A DNA stretch of 64,000 bases, from positions 30,511,501-30,575,500 of the forward strand of contig NC_079875.1 of NCBI RefSeq assembly GCF_029227915.1, in the 5' to 3' direction. A model generated the notes under the pieces. It searched no databases and was not told the origin of the DNA. It saw only the letters and a list, made by a program, of their open reading frames with translations. Position 1 is the stretch's first letter; the number at the start of each line of letters is the position of its first letter. Origin of the DNA: Hydractinia symbiolongicarpus (Eukaryota > Cnidaria > Hydrozoa > Anthoathecata > Hydractiniidae). The position numbers were made by a program, and so were the translations under genes. Shown piece after piece: positions 15,501-30,149 of the stretch.

Positions 15501-18500
15501 GTATCAATACGAAAAATAGCAAATACATGTCTCTTTGAAATGCTTCCTTAAGAATTTTACAACTAAAATATATAGAACCTAAGACGAGGTTGTCGACCTT
15601 AAATGACAATTATCTTGTATCAACACGAAGAATCGCGAATATATGAGACATTTGTCTCTTTTAAATGCCTCGTTTATCAATTATACGGCTAAAATACAAA
15701 GAACCTGAGACGAGGTTGTCGACCCTAAGTGACAATTATCCTGTATCAAAACGAAAAATAGCAAATACATGGCACTGGTCACTTTGAAATGCCTCGTTTA
15801 TCAATTTTACGGCTAAAATACATAAAAACTGGGACGAGGTTGTCGACCCTAAATGACAATTACCTTGTATGAATACGAAAAATAGCGAATATATAACACT
15901 CGTCTCTTTGAAATGCCTCGTTTGTCAACTTTACATCTAAAATATATAAAAACTGAGACGAGGTTGTCGACCTTAAATGACAATTATCTTGTATCAAGAG
16001 GAAGAATCGCAAATATATGACACATTTGTCTCTTTTAAATCCCTCGTTTACTAATTTTACGACTAAAATATATAGAACCTGAGATGAGGTTGTCGACTCT
16101 AAATGACAATTATCTTGTACGAACACCAAAAATAGCAAATACATGACACTCGTCACTTTAAAATGCCTCGTTTATCAATTTTACAATTAAATATATTGAA
16201 CCTGAGACGAGATTTTCGTCCCTAAATGACAATTATCTTGTATCAACATGAAAAATCGCAAATACATGACACTCGTCACTATTAAATGCCTCGTTTATCA
16301 ACTTTACGGCTAAAATACATAAAAACTGGGACGAGGTTGTCGACCCTAAATGACAATTATCTTGTATCAATACGAAAAGTCGCAAATACATGTCACTTTG
16401 AAATGCCTCGTTTATCAATTTTACGAATAAATATATAGAACCTGAGACGTTGTTGACCCCAAATGACAATTATCTTGTATCAATACGAAAAATCGCAAAT
16501 ACATGTCTCTTTGAAATGCCTCCTTACGCAATTTTACAACTAAAATATACAGAACCTGAGACGAGGTTGTCGACCTTAAATGACAATTATCTTGTATCAA
16601 GAGGAAGAATCGCAAATATATGAGACATTTGTCTCTTTTAAATGCCTCGTTTATCAATTATACGGCTAAAATACAAAGAACCTGAGACGAGGTTGTCGAC
16701 CCTAAATGACAATTATCTTGTATCAATACGAAAAATGGCAAATACATGACACTCGTCACTTTGAAATGCTCGTTTATTAATTTTACGGTTAAAATATATA
16801 GGACCTGAGACGAGGTTGTCGACCCTAAATGACAATTATCTTGTATCAATACGAAAAATAGCAAATACATGACACTCATCACTTTGAAATACCTTGTTTA
16901 TCAATTTTACGGCTAAAATATATAGAAACTGGGACGAGCTTGTCATCCCTAAGGTGCCATTATCTTGTATCAATACGAAAAATAGCAAATACATGTCTCT
17001 TTGAAATGCCTCCTTACGCAATTTTACAACTAAAATATACAGAACCTGAGACGAGGTTGTCGACCTTAAATGGCAATTATCTTGTATCAAGAGGAAGAAT
17101 CGCAAATATATGAGACATTTGTCTCTTTTAAATGCCTCGTTTATCAATTATACGGCTAAAATACAAAGAACCTGAGACGAGGTTCTCGACCCTAAGTGAC
17201 AATTATCCTGTATCAATACGAAAAATAGCAAATACATGGCACTGGTCACTTTGAAATGCCTCGTTTATTAATTTTACGGTTAAAATACATAAAAACTGGG
17301 ACAAGGTTGTCGACCCTAAGTGACAATTATCCTGTATCAAAACGAAAAATAGCAAATACATGGCACTCGTCACTTTGAAATGCCTCGTTTATTAATTTTA
17401 CGGTTAAAATACATAAAAACTGGGACGAGGTTGTCGACCCTAAATGACAATTATCTTGTATCAATACGAAAAATAGCAAATATATCAGACATTTGTCTCT
17501 TTTAAATGCCTCGTTTATCAATTTTAGGACTAAACTATATGGAACCTGAGACGAGATTGTCGTCCCTAAATGACAATTTTCCTGTATCAATACGAAAAAT
17601 CGCAAATACAAGTCTCTTTGAAATGCCTCTTTAAGAAGTTTATAACTAAAATATATAGAACCTGAGACGAGGTAGTCGACCCTAAGTGACAATTACCTTG
17701 TATCAACACGAAGAATCGCAAATATATGAGACATTTGTCTCTTTTCAATGCCTCGTTTATCAATTATACGGCTAAAATACAAAGAACCTAAGACGAGGTT
17801 GTCGACCTTAAATGACAATTCTCTTGTATCAACACGAAGAATCGCAAATATATGAGACATTTGTCTCTTTTAAATGCCTCGTTCAACAATTTCACGACAA
17901 AAATATATAGAACCTGCGACGAGGTTGTCGACCCTAAATGACAATTAGCTTGTATCAACACGAAGAATCGCAAATACATGAGACATTTGTCTCTTTTAAA
18001 TGCCTCATTTATAAATTATACGGCTAAAATACAAAGAACCTGAGACGAGGTTGTCGACCCTAAGTGACAATTATCCTGTATCAATACCAAAAATAGCAAA
18101 TACATGGCACTGGTCACTTTGAAATGCCTTGTTTATCAATTTTACGGCTAAAATACATAAAAACTGGGACGAGGTTGTCGACCCTAAATGACAATTATCT
18201 TGTATCAATACGAAAAATAGCAAATATATCAGACATTTGTCTCTTTTAAATGCCTCGTTTATCAATTTTAGGACTAAACTATATGGAACCTGAGACGAGA
18301 TTGTCGTCCCTAAATGACAATTTTCTTGTATCAATACGAAAAATCGCAAATACAAGTCTCTTTGAAATGCCTCTTTAAGAAGTTTATAACTAAAATATAT
18401 AGAACCTGAGACGAGGTAGTCGACCCTAAGTGACAATTACCTTGTATCAACACGAAGAATCGCAAATATATGAGACAATTGTCTCTTTTCAATGCCTCGT

Positions 18501-21500
18501 TTATCAATTATACGGCTAAAATACAAAGAACCTGAGACGAGGTTGTCGACCCTAAGTGACAATTATCCTGTATCAAAACGAAAAATAGCAAATACATGTC
18601 TCTTTGAAATGCCTCCTTAAGAATTTTACAACTAAAATATATAGAACCTAAGACGAAGTTGTCGACCTTAAATGACAATTATCTTGTATCAACACGAAGA
18701 ATCGCAAATATATGAGACATTTGTCTCTTTTAAATGCCTCGTTTATCAATTATACGGCTAAAATACAAAGAACCTGAGACGAGGTTGTCGACCCTAAGTG
18801 ACAATTATCCTGTATCAAAACGAAAAATAGCAAATACATGGCACTGGTCACTTTGAAATGCCTCGTTTATCAATTTTACGGCTAAAATACATAAAAACTG
18901 GGACGAGGTTGTCGACCCTAAATGACAATTACCTTGTATGAATACGAAAAATAGCGAATATATAACACTCGTCTCTTTGAAATGCCTCGTTTGTCAACTT
19001 TACATCTAAAATATATAAAAACTGAGACGAGGTTGTCGACCTTAAATGACAATTATCTTGTATCAAGAGGAAGAATCGCATATATATGACACATTTGTCT
19101 CTTTTAAATGCCTCGTTTACTAATTTTACGACTAAAATATATAGAATCTGAGATGAGGTTGTCGACTCTAAATGACAATTATCTTGTACGAACACCAAAA
19201 ATAGCAAATACATGACACTCGTCACTTTAAAATGCCTCGTTTATCAATTTTACAACTAAAATATATTGAACCTGAGACGAGATTTTCGTCCCTAAATGAC
19301 AATTATCTTGTATCAACATGAAAAATCGCAAATACATGACACTCGTCACTATTAAATGCCTCGTTTATCAATTTTACGGCTAAAATATGTAGAACCTGAG
19401 ACAAGGTTGTCGACCCTAAGTGACAATTATCCTTTATCAATACGAAATATCGCAAATATATAACGCTCATCACTTTGAAATACCTTGTTTATCAATTTTA
19501 CGGCTAAAATATATAGAAACTGGGACGAGCTTGTCATCCCTAAGGTACAATTATCTTGTATCAATACGAAAAATAGCAAATACATGTCTCTTTGAAATGC
19601 CTCCTTACGCAATTTAACAACTAAAATATACAGAACCTGAGACGAGGTTGTCGACCTTAAATGACAATTATCTTGTATCAAGACGAAGAATCGCAAATAT
19701 ATGAGACATTTGTCTCTTTTAAATGCCTCGTTTATCAATTATACGGCTAAAATACAAAGAACCTGAGACGAGGTTGTCGACCCTAAGTGACAATTATCCT
19801 GTATCAACACGAAAAATAGCAAATACATGGCACTGGTCACTTTGAAATGCCTTGTTTATCAATTTTACGGCTAAAATACATAAAAACTGGGACGAGGTTG
19901 TCGACCCTAAATGACAATTATCTTGTATCAATACGAAAAATAGCAAATATATCAGACATTTGTCTCTTTTAAATGCCTCGTTTATCAATTTTAGGACTGA
20001 ACTATATGGAACCTGAGACCAGATTGTCGTCCCTAAATGACAATTTTCCTGTATCAATACGAAAAATCGCAAATACAAGTCTCTTTGAAATGCCTCTTTA
20101 AGAAGATTATAACTAAAATATATAGAACCTGAGACGAGGTAGTCGACCCTAAGTGACAATTACCTTGTATCAACACGAAGAATCGCAAATATATGAGACA
20201 TTTGTCTCTTTTCAATGCCTCGTTTATCAATTATACGGCTAAAATACAAAGAACCTGAGACGAGGTTGTCGACCCTAAGTGACAATTATCCTGTATCAAT
20301 ACGAAAAATAGCAAATACATGTCTCTTTGAAATGCTTCCTTAAGAATTTTACAACTAAAATATATAGAACCTAAGACGAGGTTGTCGACCTTAAATGACA
20401 ATTATCTTGTATCAACACGAAGAATCGCGAATATATGAGACATTTGTCTCTTTTAAATGCCTCGTTTATCAATTATACGGCTAAAATACAAAGAACCTGA
20501 GACGAGGTTGTCGACCCTAAGTGACAATTATCCTGTATCAAAACGAAAAATAGCAAATACATGGCACTGGTCACTTTGAAATGCCTCGTTTATCAATTTT
20601 ACGGCTAAAATACATAAAAACTGGGACGAGGTTGTCGACCCTAAATGACAATTACCTTGTATGAATACGAAAAATAGCGAATATATAACACTCGTCTCTT
20701 TGAAATGCCTCGTTTGTCAACTTTACATCTAAAATATATAAAAACTGAGACGAGGTTGTCGACCTTAAATGACAATTATCTTGTATCAAGAGGAAGAATC
20801 GCAAATATATGACACATTTGTCTCTTTTAAATCCCTCGTTTACTAATTTTACGACTAAAATATATAGAACCTGAGATGAGGTTGTCGACTCTAAATGACA
20901 ATTATCTTGTACGAACACCAAAAATAGCAAATACATGACACTCGTCACTTTAAAATGCCTCGTTTATCAATTTTACAATTAAATATATTGAACCTGAGAC
21001 GAGATTTTCGTCCCTAAATGACAATTATCTTGTATCAACATGAAAAATCGCAAATACATGACACTCGTCACTATTAAATGCCTCGTTTATCAACTTTACG
21101 GCTAAAATACATAAAAACTGGGACGAGGTTGTCGACCCTAAATGACAATTATCTTGTATCAATACGAAAAGTCGCAAATACATGTCACTTTGAAATGCCT
21201 CGTTTATCAATTTTACGAATAAATATATAGAACCTGAGACGTTGTTGACCCCAAATGACAATTATCTTGTATCAATACGAAAAATCGCAAATACATGTCT
21301 CTTTGAAATGCCTCCTTACGCAATTTTACAACTAAAATATACAGAACCTGAGACGAGGTTGTCGACCTTAAATGACAATTATCTTGTATCAAGAGGAAGA
21401 ATCGCAAATATATGAGACATTTGTCTCTTTTAAATGCCTCGTTTATCAATTATACGGCTAAAATACAAAGAACCTGAGACGAGGTTGTCGACCCTAAATG

Positions 21501-24500
21501 ACAATTATCTTGTATCAATACGAAAAATGGCAAATACATGACACTCGTCACTTTGAAATGCTCGTTTATTAATTTTACGGTTAAAATATATAGGACCTGA
21601 GACGAGGTTGTCGACCCTAAATGACAATTATCTTGTATCAATACGAAAAATAGCAAATACATGACACTCATCACTTTGAAATACCTTGTTTATCAATTTT
21701 ACGGCTAAAATATATAGAAACTGGGACGAGCTTGTCATCCCTAAGGTGCCATTATCTTGTATCAATACGAAAAATAGCAAATACATGTCTCTTTGAAATG
21801 CCTCCTTACGCAATTTTACAACTAAAATATACAGAACCTGAGACGAGGTTGTCGACCTTAAATGGCAATTATCTTGTATCAAGAGGAAGAATCGCAAATA
21901 TATGAGACATTTGTCTCTTTTAAATGCCTCGTTTATCAATTATACGGCTAAAATACAAAGAACCTGAGACGAGGTTCTCGACCCTAAGTGACAATTATCC
22001 TGTATCAATACGAAAAATAGCAAATACATGGCACTGGTCACTTTGAAATGCCTCGTTTATTAATTTTACGGTTAAAATACATAAAAACTGGGACAAGGTT
22101 GTCGACCCTAAGTGACAATTATCCTGTATCAAAACGAAAAATAGCAAATACATGGCACTCGTCACTTTGAAATGCCTCGTTTATTAATTTTACGGTTAAA
22201 ATACATAAAAACTGGGACGAGGTTGTCGACCCTAAATGACAATTATCTTGTATCAATACGAAAAATAGCAAATATATCAGACATTTGTCTCTTTTAAATG
22301 CCTCGTTTATCAATTTTAGGACTAAACTATATGGAACCTGAGACGAGATTGTCGTCCCTAAATGACAATTTTCCTGTATCAATACGAAAAATCGCAAATA
22401 CAAGTCTCTTTGAAATGCCTCTTTAAGAAGTTTATAACTAAAATATATAGAACCTGAGACGAGGTAGTCGACCCTAAGTGACAATTACCTTGTATCAACA
22501 CGAAGAATCGCAAATATATGAGACATTTGTCTCTTTTCAATGCCTCGTTTATCAATTATACGGCTAAAATACAAAGAACCTAAGACGAGGTTGTCGACCT
22601 TAAATGACAATTCTCTTGTATCAACACGAAGAATCGCAAATATATGAGACATTTGTCTCTTTTAAATGCCTCGTTCAACAATTTCACGACAAAAATATAT
22701 AGAACCTGCGACGAGGTTGTCGACCCTAAATGACAATTAGCTTGTATCAACACGAAGAATCGCAAATACATGAGACATTTGTCTCTTTTAAATGCCTCAT
22801 TTATAAATTATACGGCTAAAATACAAAGAACCTGAGACGAGGTTGTCGACCCTAAGTGACAATTATCCTGTATCAATACCAAAAATAGCAAATACATGGC
22901 ACTGGTCACTTTGAAATGCCTTGTTTATCAATTTTACGGCTAAAATACATAAAAACTGGGACGAGGTTGTCGACCCTAAATGACAATTATCTTGTATCAA
23001 TACGAAAAATAGCAAATATATCAGACATTTGTCTCTTTTAAATGCCTCGTTTATCAATTTTAGGACTAAACTATATGGAACCTGAGACGAGATTGTCGTC
23101 CCTAAATGACAATTTTCTTGTATCAATACGAAAAATCGCAAATACAAGTCTCTTTGAAATGCCTCTTTAAGAAGTTTATAACTAAAATATATAGAACCTG
23201 AGACGAGGTAGTCGACCCTAAGTGACAATTACCTTGTATCAACACGAAGAATCGCAAATATATGAGACAATTGTCTCTTTTCAATGCCTCGTTTATCAAT
23301 TATACGGCTAAAATACAAAGAACCTGAGACGAGGTTGTCGACCCTAAGTGACAATTATCCTGTATCAAAACGAAAAATAGCAAATACATGTCTCTTTGAA
23401 ATGCCTCCTTAAGAATTTTACAACTAAAATATATAGAACCTAAGACGAAGTTGTCGACCTTAAATGACAATTATCTTGTATCAACACGAAGAATCGCAAA
23501 TATATGAGACATTTGTCTCTTTTAAATGCCTCGTTTATCAATTATACGGCTAAAATACAAAGAACCTGAGACGAGGTTGTCGACCCTAAGTGACAATTAT
23601 CCTGTATCAAAACGAAAAATAGCAAATACATGGCACTGGTCACTTTGAAATGCCTCGTTTATCAATTTTACGGCTAAAATACATAAAAACTGGGACGAGG
23701 TTGTCGACCCTAAATGACAATTACCTTGTATGAATACGAAAAATAGCGAATATATAACACTCGTCTCTTTGAAATGCCTCGTTTGTCAACTTTACATCTA
23801 AAATATATAAAAACTGAGACGAGGTTGTCGACCTTAAATGACAATTATCTTGTATCAAGAGGAAGAATCGCAAATATATGACACATTTGTCTCTTTTAAA
23901 TGCCTCGTTTACTAATTTTACGACTAAAATATATAGAACCTGAGATGAGGTTGTCGACTCTAAATGACAATTATCTTGTACGAACACCAAAAATAGCAAA
24001 TACATGACACTCGTCACTTTAAAATGCCTCGTTTATCAATTTTACAACTAAAATATATTGAACCTGAGACGAGATTTTCGTCCCTAAATGACAATTATCT
24101 TGTATCAACATGAAAAATCGCAAATACATGACACTCGTCACTATTAAATGCCTCGTTTATCAATTTTACAGCTAAAATATGTAGAACCTGAGACAAGGTT
24201 GTCGACCCTAAGTGACAATTATCCTTTATCAATACGAAATATCGCAAATATATAACGCTCATCACTTTGAAATACCTTGTTTATCAATTTTACGGCTAAA
24301 ATATATAGAAACTGGGACGAGCTTGTCATCCCTAAGGTACAATTATCTTGTATCAATACGAAAAATAGCAAATACATGTCTCTTTGAAATGCCTCCTTAC
24401 GCAATTTAACAACTAAAATATACAGAACCTGAGACGAGGTTGTCGACCTTAAATGACAATTATCTTGTATCAAGACGAAGAATCGCAAATATATAAGACA

Positions 24501-24720
24501 TTTGTCTCTTTTAAATGCCTCGTTTATCAATTATACGGCTAAAATACAAAGAACCTGAGACGAGGTTGTCGACCCTAAGTGACAATTATCCTGTATCAAC
24601 ACGAAAAATAGCAAATACATGGCACTGGTCACTTTGAAATGCCTCGTTTATCAATTTTACGGCTAAAATACATAAAAACTGGGACGAGGTTGTCGACCCT
24701 AAATGACAATTACCTTGTAT
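12530..24720. repeat. 4,792-bp higher-order repeat, about 2.5 copies
   Basis: Matching landmarks fall at 12,996/17,788/22,580, at 13,279/18,071/22,863 and at 14,137/18,929/23,721, always 4,792 bp apart. By eye the copies are almost identical, whereas monomers within one copy differ far more. Copies two and three (from about 17,290 and 22,080) look closest to each other. Similarity stops near 24,720, where a different monomer (GAATATGAAAAATGTCAAG) appears. This is classical higher-order satellite structure. Confidence 0.85.
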
Positions 24721-27700
24721 GAATATGAAAAATGTCAAGTATATCAGACATTTGTCTCTTTTAAATGCCTCGTTTATTAATTTTACGGCTAAAATATATG
24801 AAAACTGAGATTTGTTGACCCTAAAGTACAATTATCTTGCATCAATACGAAAAGTCGCAAGTGCATGTCACTTTGAAATGCCTCGTTTATCAATTTTACG
24901 AATAAATATATAGAACCTCAGACGTTGTTGACCCCAAATGAAAATTATCTTGTATCAATACGAAAAATAGCAAATACATGTCTCTTTGAAATGCCTCCTT
25001 ACGCAATTTTACAACTAAAATATACAGAACCTGAGACGAGGTTGTCGACCTTAAATGACAATTATCTTGTATCAAGAGGAAGAATCGCAAATATGAGACA
25101 TTTGTCTCTTTTAAATGCCTCGTTTATCAATTATACGGCTAAAATACAAAGAACCTGAGACGAGGTTGTCGACCCTAAGTGACAATTATCCTGTATCAAA
25201 ACGAAAAATAGCAAATGCATGGCACTCGTCACTTTGAAATGCCTCGTTTATTAATTTTACGGTTAAAATACATAAAAACTGGGCCGAGGTTGTCGACCCT
25301 AAATGACAATTATCTTGTATCAATACGAAAAATAGCAAATATATCAGACATTTGTCTCTTTTAAATGCCTCGTTTATCAATTTTAGGACTAAACTATATG
25401 GAACCTGAGACGAGATTGTCGTCCCTAAATGACAATTTTCCTGTATCAATACGAAAAATCGCAAATACAAGTCTCTTTGAAATGCCTCTTTAAGAAGTTT
25501 ATAACTAAAATATATAGAACCTGGGACGGGGTAGTCGACCCTAAGTGACAATTACCTTGTATCAACACGAAGAATCGCAAATATATGAGACATTTGTCTC
25601 TTTTCAATGCCTCGTTTATCAATTATACGGCTAAAATACAAAGAACCTAAGACGAGGTTGTCGACCTTAAATGACAATTATCTTGTATCAACACGAAGAA
25701 TCGCAAATATATGAGACATTTGTCTCTTTTAAATGCCTCGTTCAACAATTTCACGACAAAAATATATAGAACCTGCGACGAGGTTGTCGACCCTAAATGA
25801 CAATTAGCTTGTATCAACACGAAGAATCGCAAATACATGAGACATTTGTCTCTTTTAAATGCCTCATTTATAAATTATACGGCTAAAATACAAAGAACCT
25901 GAGACGAGGTTGTCGACCCTAAGTGACAATTATCCTGTATCAAAACGAAAAATAGCAAATACATGGCACTGGTCACTTTGAAATGCCTTGTTTATCAATT
26001 TTACGGCTAAAATACATAAAAACTGGGACGAGGTTGTCGACCCTAAATGACAATTACCTTGTATGAATACGAAAAATAGCGAATATATAACACTCGTCTC
26101 TTTGAAATGCCTCGTTTGTCAACTTTACATCTAAAATATATAAAAACTGAGACGAGATTGTCGTCCCTAAATGACAATTTTCCTGTATCAATACGAAAAA
26201 TCGCAAATACAAGTCTCTTTGAAATGCCTCTTTAAAAAGTTTATAACTAAAATATATAGAACCTGAGACGAGGTAGTCGACCCTAAGTGACAATTACCTT
26301 GTATCAACACGAAGAATTGCAAATATATGAGACATTTGTCTCTTTTCAATGCTTCGTTTATCAATTATACGGCTAAAATACAAAGAACCTGAGACGAGGT
26401 TGTCGACCCTAAGTGACAATTATCCTGTATCAATACGAAAAATAGCAAATACATGTCTCTTTGAAATGCCTCCTTAAGAATTTTACAACTAAAATATATA
26501 GAACCTAAGACGAGGTTGTCGACCTTAAATGACAATTATCTTGTATCAACACGAAGAATCGCAAATATATGAGACATTTGTCTCTTTTAAATGCCTCGTT
26601 TATCAATTATACGGCTAAAATACAAAGAACCTGAGACGAGATTGTCGACCCTAAGTGACAATTATCCTGTATCAAAACGAAAAATAGCAAATACATGGCA
26701 CTGGTCACTTTGAAATGCCTCGTTTATCAATTTTACGGCTAAAATACATAAAAACTGGGACGAGGTTGTCGACCCTAAATGACAATTACCTTGTATGAAT
26801 ACGAAAAATAGCGAATATATAACACTCGTCTCTTTGAAATGCCTCGTTTGTCAACTTTACATCTAAAATATATAAAAACTGAGACGAGATTGTCGTCCCT
26901 AAATGACAATTTTCCTGTATCAATACGAAAAATCGCAAATACAAGTCTCTTTGAAATGCCTCTTTAAGAAGTTTATAACTAAAATATATAGAACCTGAGA
27001 CGAGGTAGTCGACCCTAAGTGACAATTACCTTGTATCAACACGAAGAATCGCAAATATATGAGACATTTGTCTCTTTTCAATGCCTCGTTTATCAATTAT
27101 ACGGCTAAAATACAAAGAACCTGAGACGAGGTTGTCGACCCTAAGTGACAATTATCCTGTATCAATACGAAAAATAGCAAATACATGTCTCTTTGAAATG
27201 CCTCCTTAAGAATTTTACAACTAAAATATATAGAACCTAAGACGAGGTTGTCGACCTTAAATGACAATTATCTTGTATCAACACGAAGAATCGCAAATAT
27301 ATGAGACATTTGTCTCTTTTAAATGCCTCATTTATAAATTATACGGCTAAAATACAAAGAACCTGAGACGAGGTTGTCGACCTTAAATGACAATTATCTT
27401 GTATCAAGAGGAAGAATCGCAAATATATGACACATTTGTCTCTTTTAAATGCCTCGTTTACTAATTTTACGACTAAAATATATAGAACCTGAGATGAGGT
27501 TGTCGACTCTAAATGACAATTATCTTGTACGAACACCAAAAATAGCAAATACATGACACTCGTCACTTTAAAATGCCTCGTTTATCAATTTTACAACTAA
27601 AATATATTGAACCTGAGACGAGATTTTCGTCCCTAAAGGACAATTATCTTGTATCAACATGAAAAATCGCAAATACATGACACTCGTCACTATTAAATGC

Positions 27701-30149
27701 CTCGTTTATCAATTTTACGGCTAAAATATGTAGAACCTGAGACAAGGTTGTCGACCCTAAGTGACAATTATCCTTTATCAATACGAAATATCGCAAATAT
27801 ATAACGCTCATCACTTTGAAATACCTTGTTTATCAATTTTACGGCTAAAATATATAGAAACTGGGACGAGCTTGTCATCCCTAAGGTACAATTATCTTGT
27901 ATCAATACGAAAAATAGCAAATACATGTCTCTTTGAAATGCCTCCTTACGCAATTTAACAACTAAAATATACAGAACCTGAGACGAGGTTGTCGACCTTA
28001 AATGACAATTATCTTGTATCAAGACGAGGAATCGCAAATATATGAGACATTTGTCTCTTTTAAATGCCTCGTTTATCAATTATACGGCTGAAATACAAAG
28101 AACCTGAGACGAGGTTGTCGACCCTAAGTGACAATTATCCTGTATCAACACGAAAAATAGCAAATACATGGCACTGGTCACTTTGAAATGCCTTGTTTAT
28201 CAATTTTACGGCTAAAACACATAAAAACTGGGACGAGGTTGTCGACCCTAAATGACAATTATCTTGTATCAATACGAAAAATAGCAAATAAATCAGACAT
28301 TTGTTTCTTTTAAATGCCTCGTTTATCAATTTTAGGACTAAACTATATGGAACCTGAGACGAGATTGTCGTCCCTAAATGACAATTTTCCTGTATCAATA
28401 CGAAAAATCGCAAATACAAGTCTCTTTGAAATGCCTCTTTAAGAAGATTATAACTAAAATATATAGAACCTGAGACGAGGTAGTCGACCCTAAGTGACAA
28501 TTATCTTGTATCAACACGAAGAATCGCAAATATATCAGACATTTGTCTCTTTTCAATGCCTCGTTTATCAATTATACGGCTAAAATACAAAGAACCTGAG
28601 ACGAGGTTGTCGACCCTAAGTGACAATTATCCTGTATCAATACGAAAAATAGCAAATACATGTCTCTTTGAAATGCCTCCTTAAGAATTTTACAACTAAA
28701 ATATATAGAACCTAAGACGAGGTTGTCGACCTTAAATGACAATTATCTTGTATCAACACGAAGAATCGCAAATATATGAGACATTTGTCTCTTTTAAATG
28801 CCTCGTTTATCAATTATACGGCTAAAATACAAAGAACCTGAGACGAGGTTGTCGACCCTAAGTGACAATTATCCTGTATCAACACGAAAAATAGCAAATA
28901 CATGGCACTGGTCACTTTGAAATGCCTCGTTTATCAATTTTACGGCTAAAATACATAAAAACTGGGACGAGGTTGTCGACCCTAAATGACAATTACCTTG
29001 TATGAATATGAAAAATGGCAAGTATATCAGACATTTGTCTCTTTTAAATGCCTCGTTTATTAATTTTACGGCTAAAATATATAGAAACTGAGACTTGTTG
29101 ACCCTAAAGTACAATTATCTTGCATCAATACGAAAAGTCGCAAGTACATGTCACTTTGAAATGCCTCGTTTATCAATTTTACGAATAAATATGTAGAACC
29201 TGAGACGTTGTTGACCCCAAATGAAAATTATCTTGTATCAATACGAAAAATAGCAAATACATGACACTCGTCACTTTGAAATGCCCCGTTTATCAATTTT
29301 ACGACTAAAATATATGGAACCTGAGACAAGATTGTCGTCCCTAAATGACAATTATCTTGTATCAATATGAAAAATCGCAAATATATGAGACATTTGTCTC
29401 TTTTAAATGCCTCGTTTATCAATTATACGGCTAAAACACAAAAAACCTGAGACGAGGTTGTCGACCCTAAGTGACAATTATCCTGTATCAATACCAAAAT
29501 TAGCAAATACATGGCACTGGTCACTTTGAAATGCCTTGTTTATCATTTTTACGGCTAAAATACATAAAAACTGGGACGAGGTTGTCGACCCTAAATGACA
29601 ATTATCTTGTATCAATACGAAAAATAGCAAATATATCAGACATTTGTCTCTTTTAAATGCCTCGTTTATCAATTTTAGGACTAAACTATATGGAACCTGA
29701 GACGAGATTGTCGTCCCTAAATGACAATTTTCCTGTATCAATACGAAAAATCGCAAATACAAGTCTCTTTGAAATGCCTCTTTAAGAAGTTTATAACTAA
29801 AATATATAGAACCTGAGACGAGGTAGTCGACCCTAAGTGACAATTACCTTGTATCAACACGAAGAATCGCAAATATATGAGACATTTGTCTCTTTTCAAT
29901 GCCTCGTTTATCAATTATACGGCTAAAATACAAAGAACCTGAGACGAGGTTGTCGACCCTAAGTGACAATTATCCTGTATCAATACGAAAAATAGCAAAT
30001 ATATCAGACATTTGTCTCTTTTAAATGCCTCGTTTATCAATTTTACGAAAAAACTATATGGAACCTGAGACGAGATTGTCGTCCCTAAATGACAATTATC
30101 CTGTATCAATACGAAAAATCGCAAATACATGTCTCTTTGAAATGCCTCC

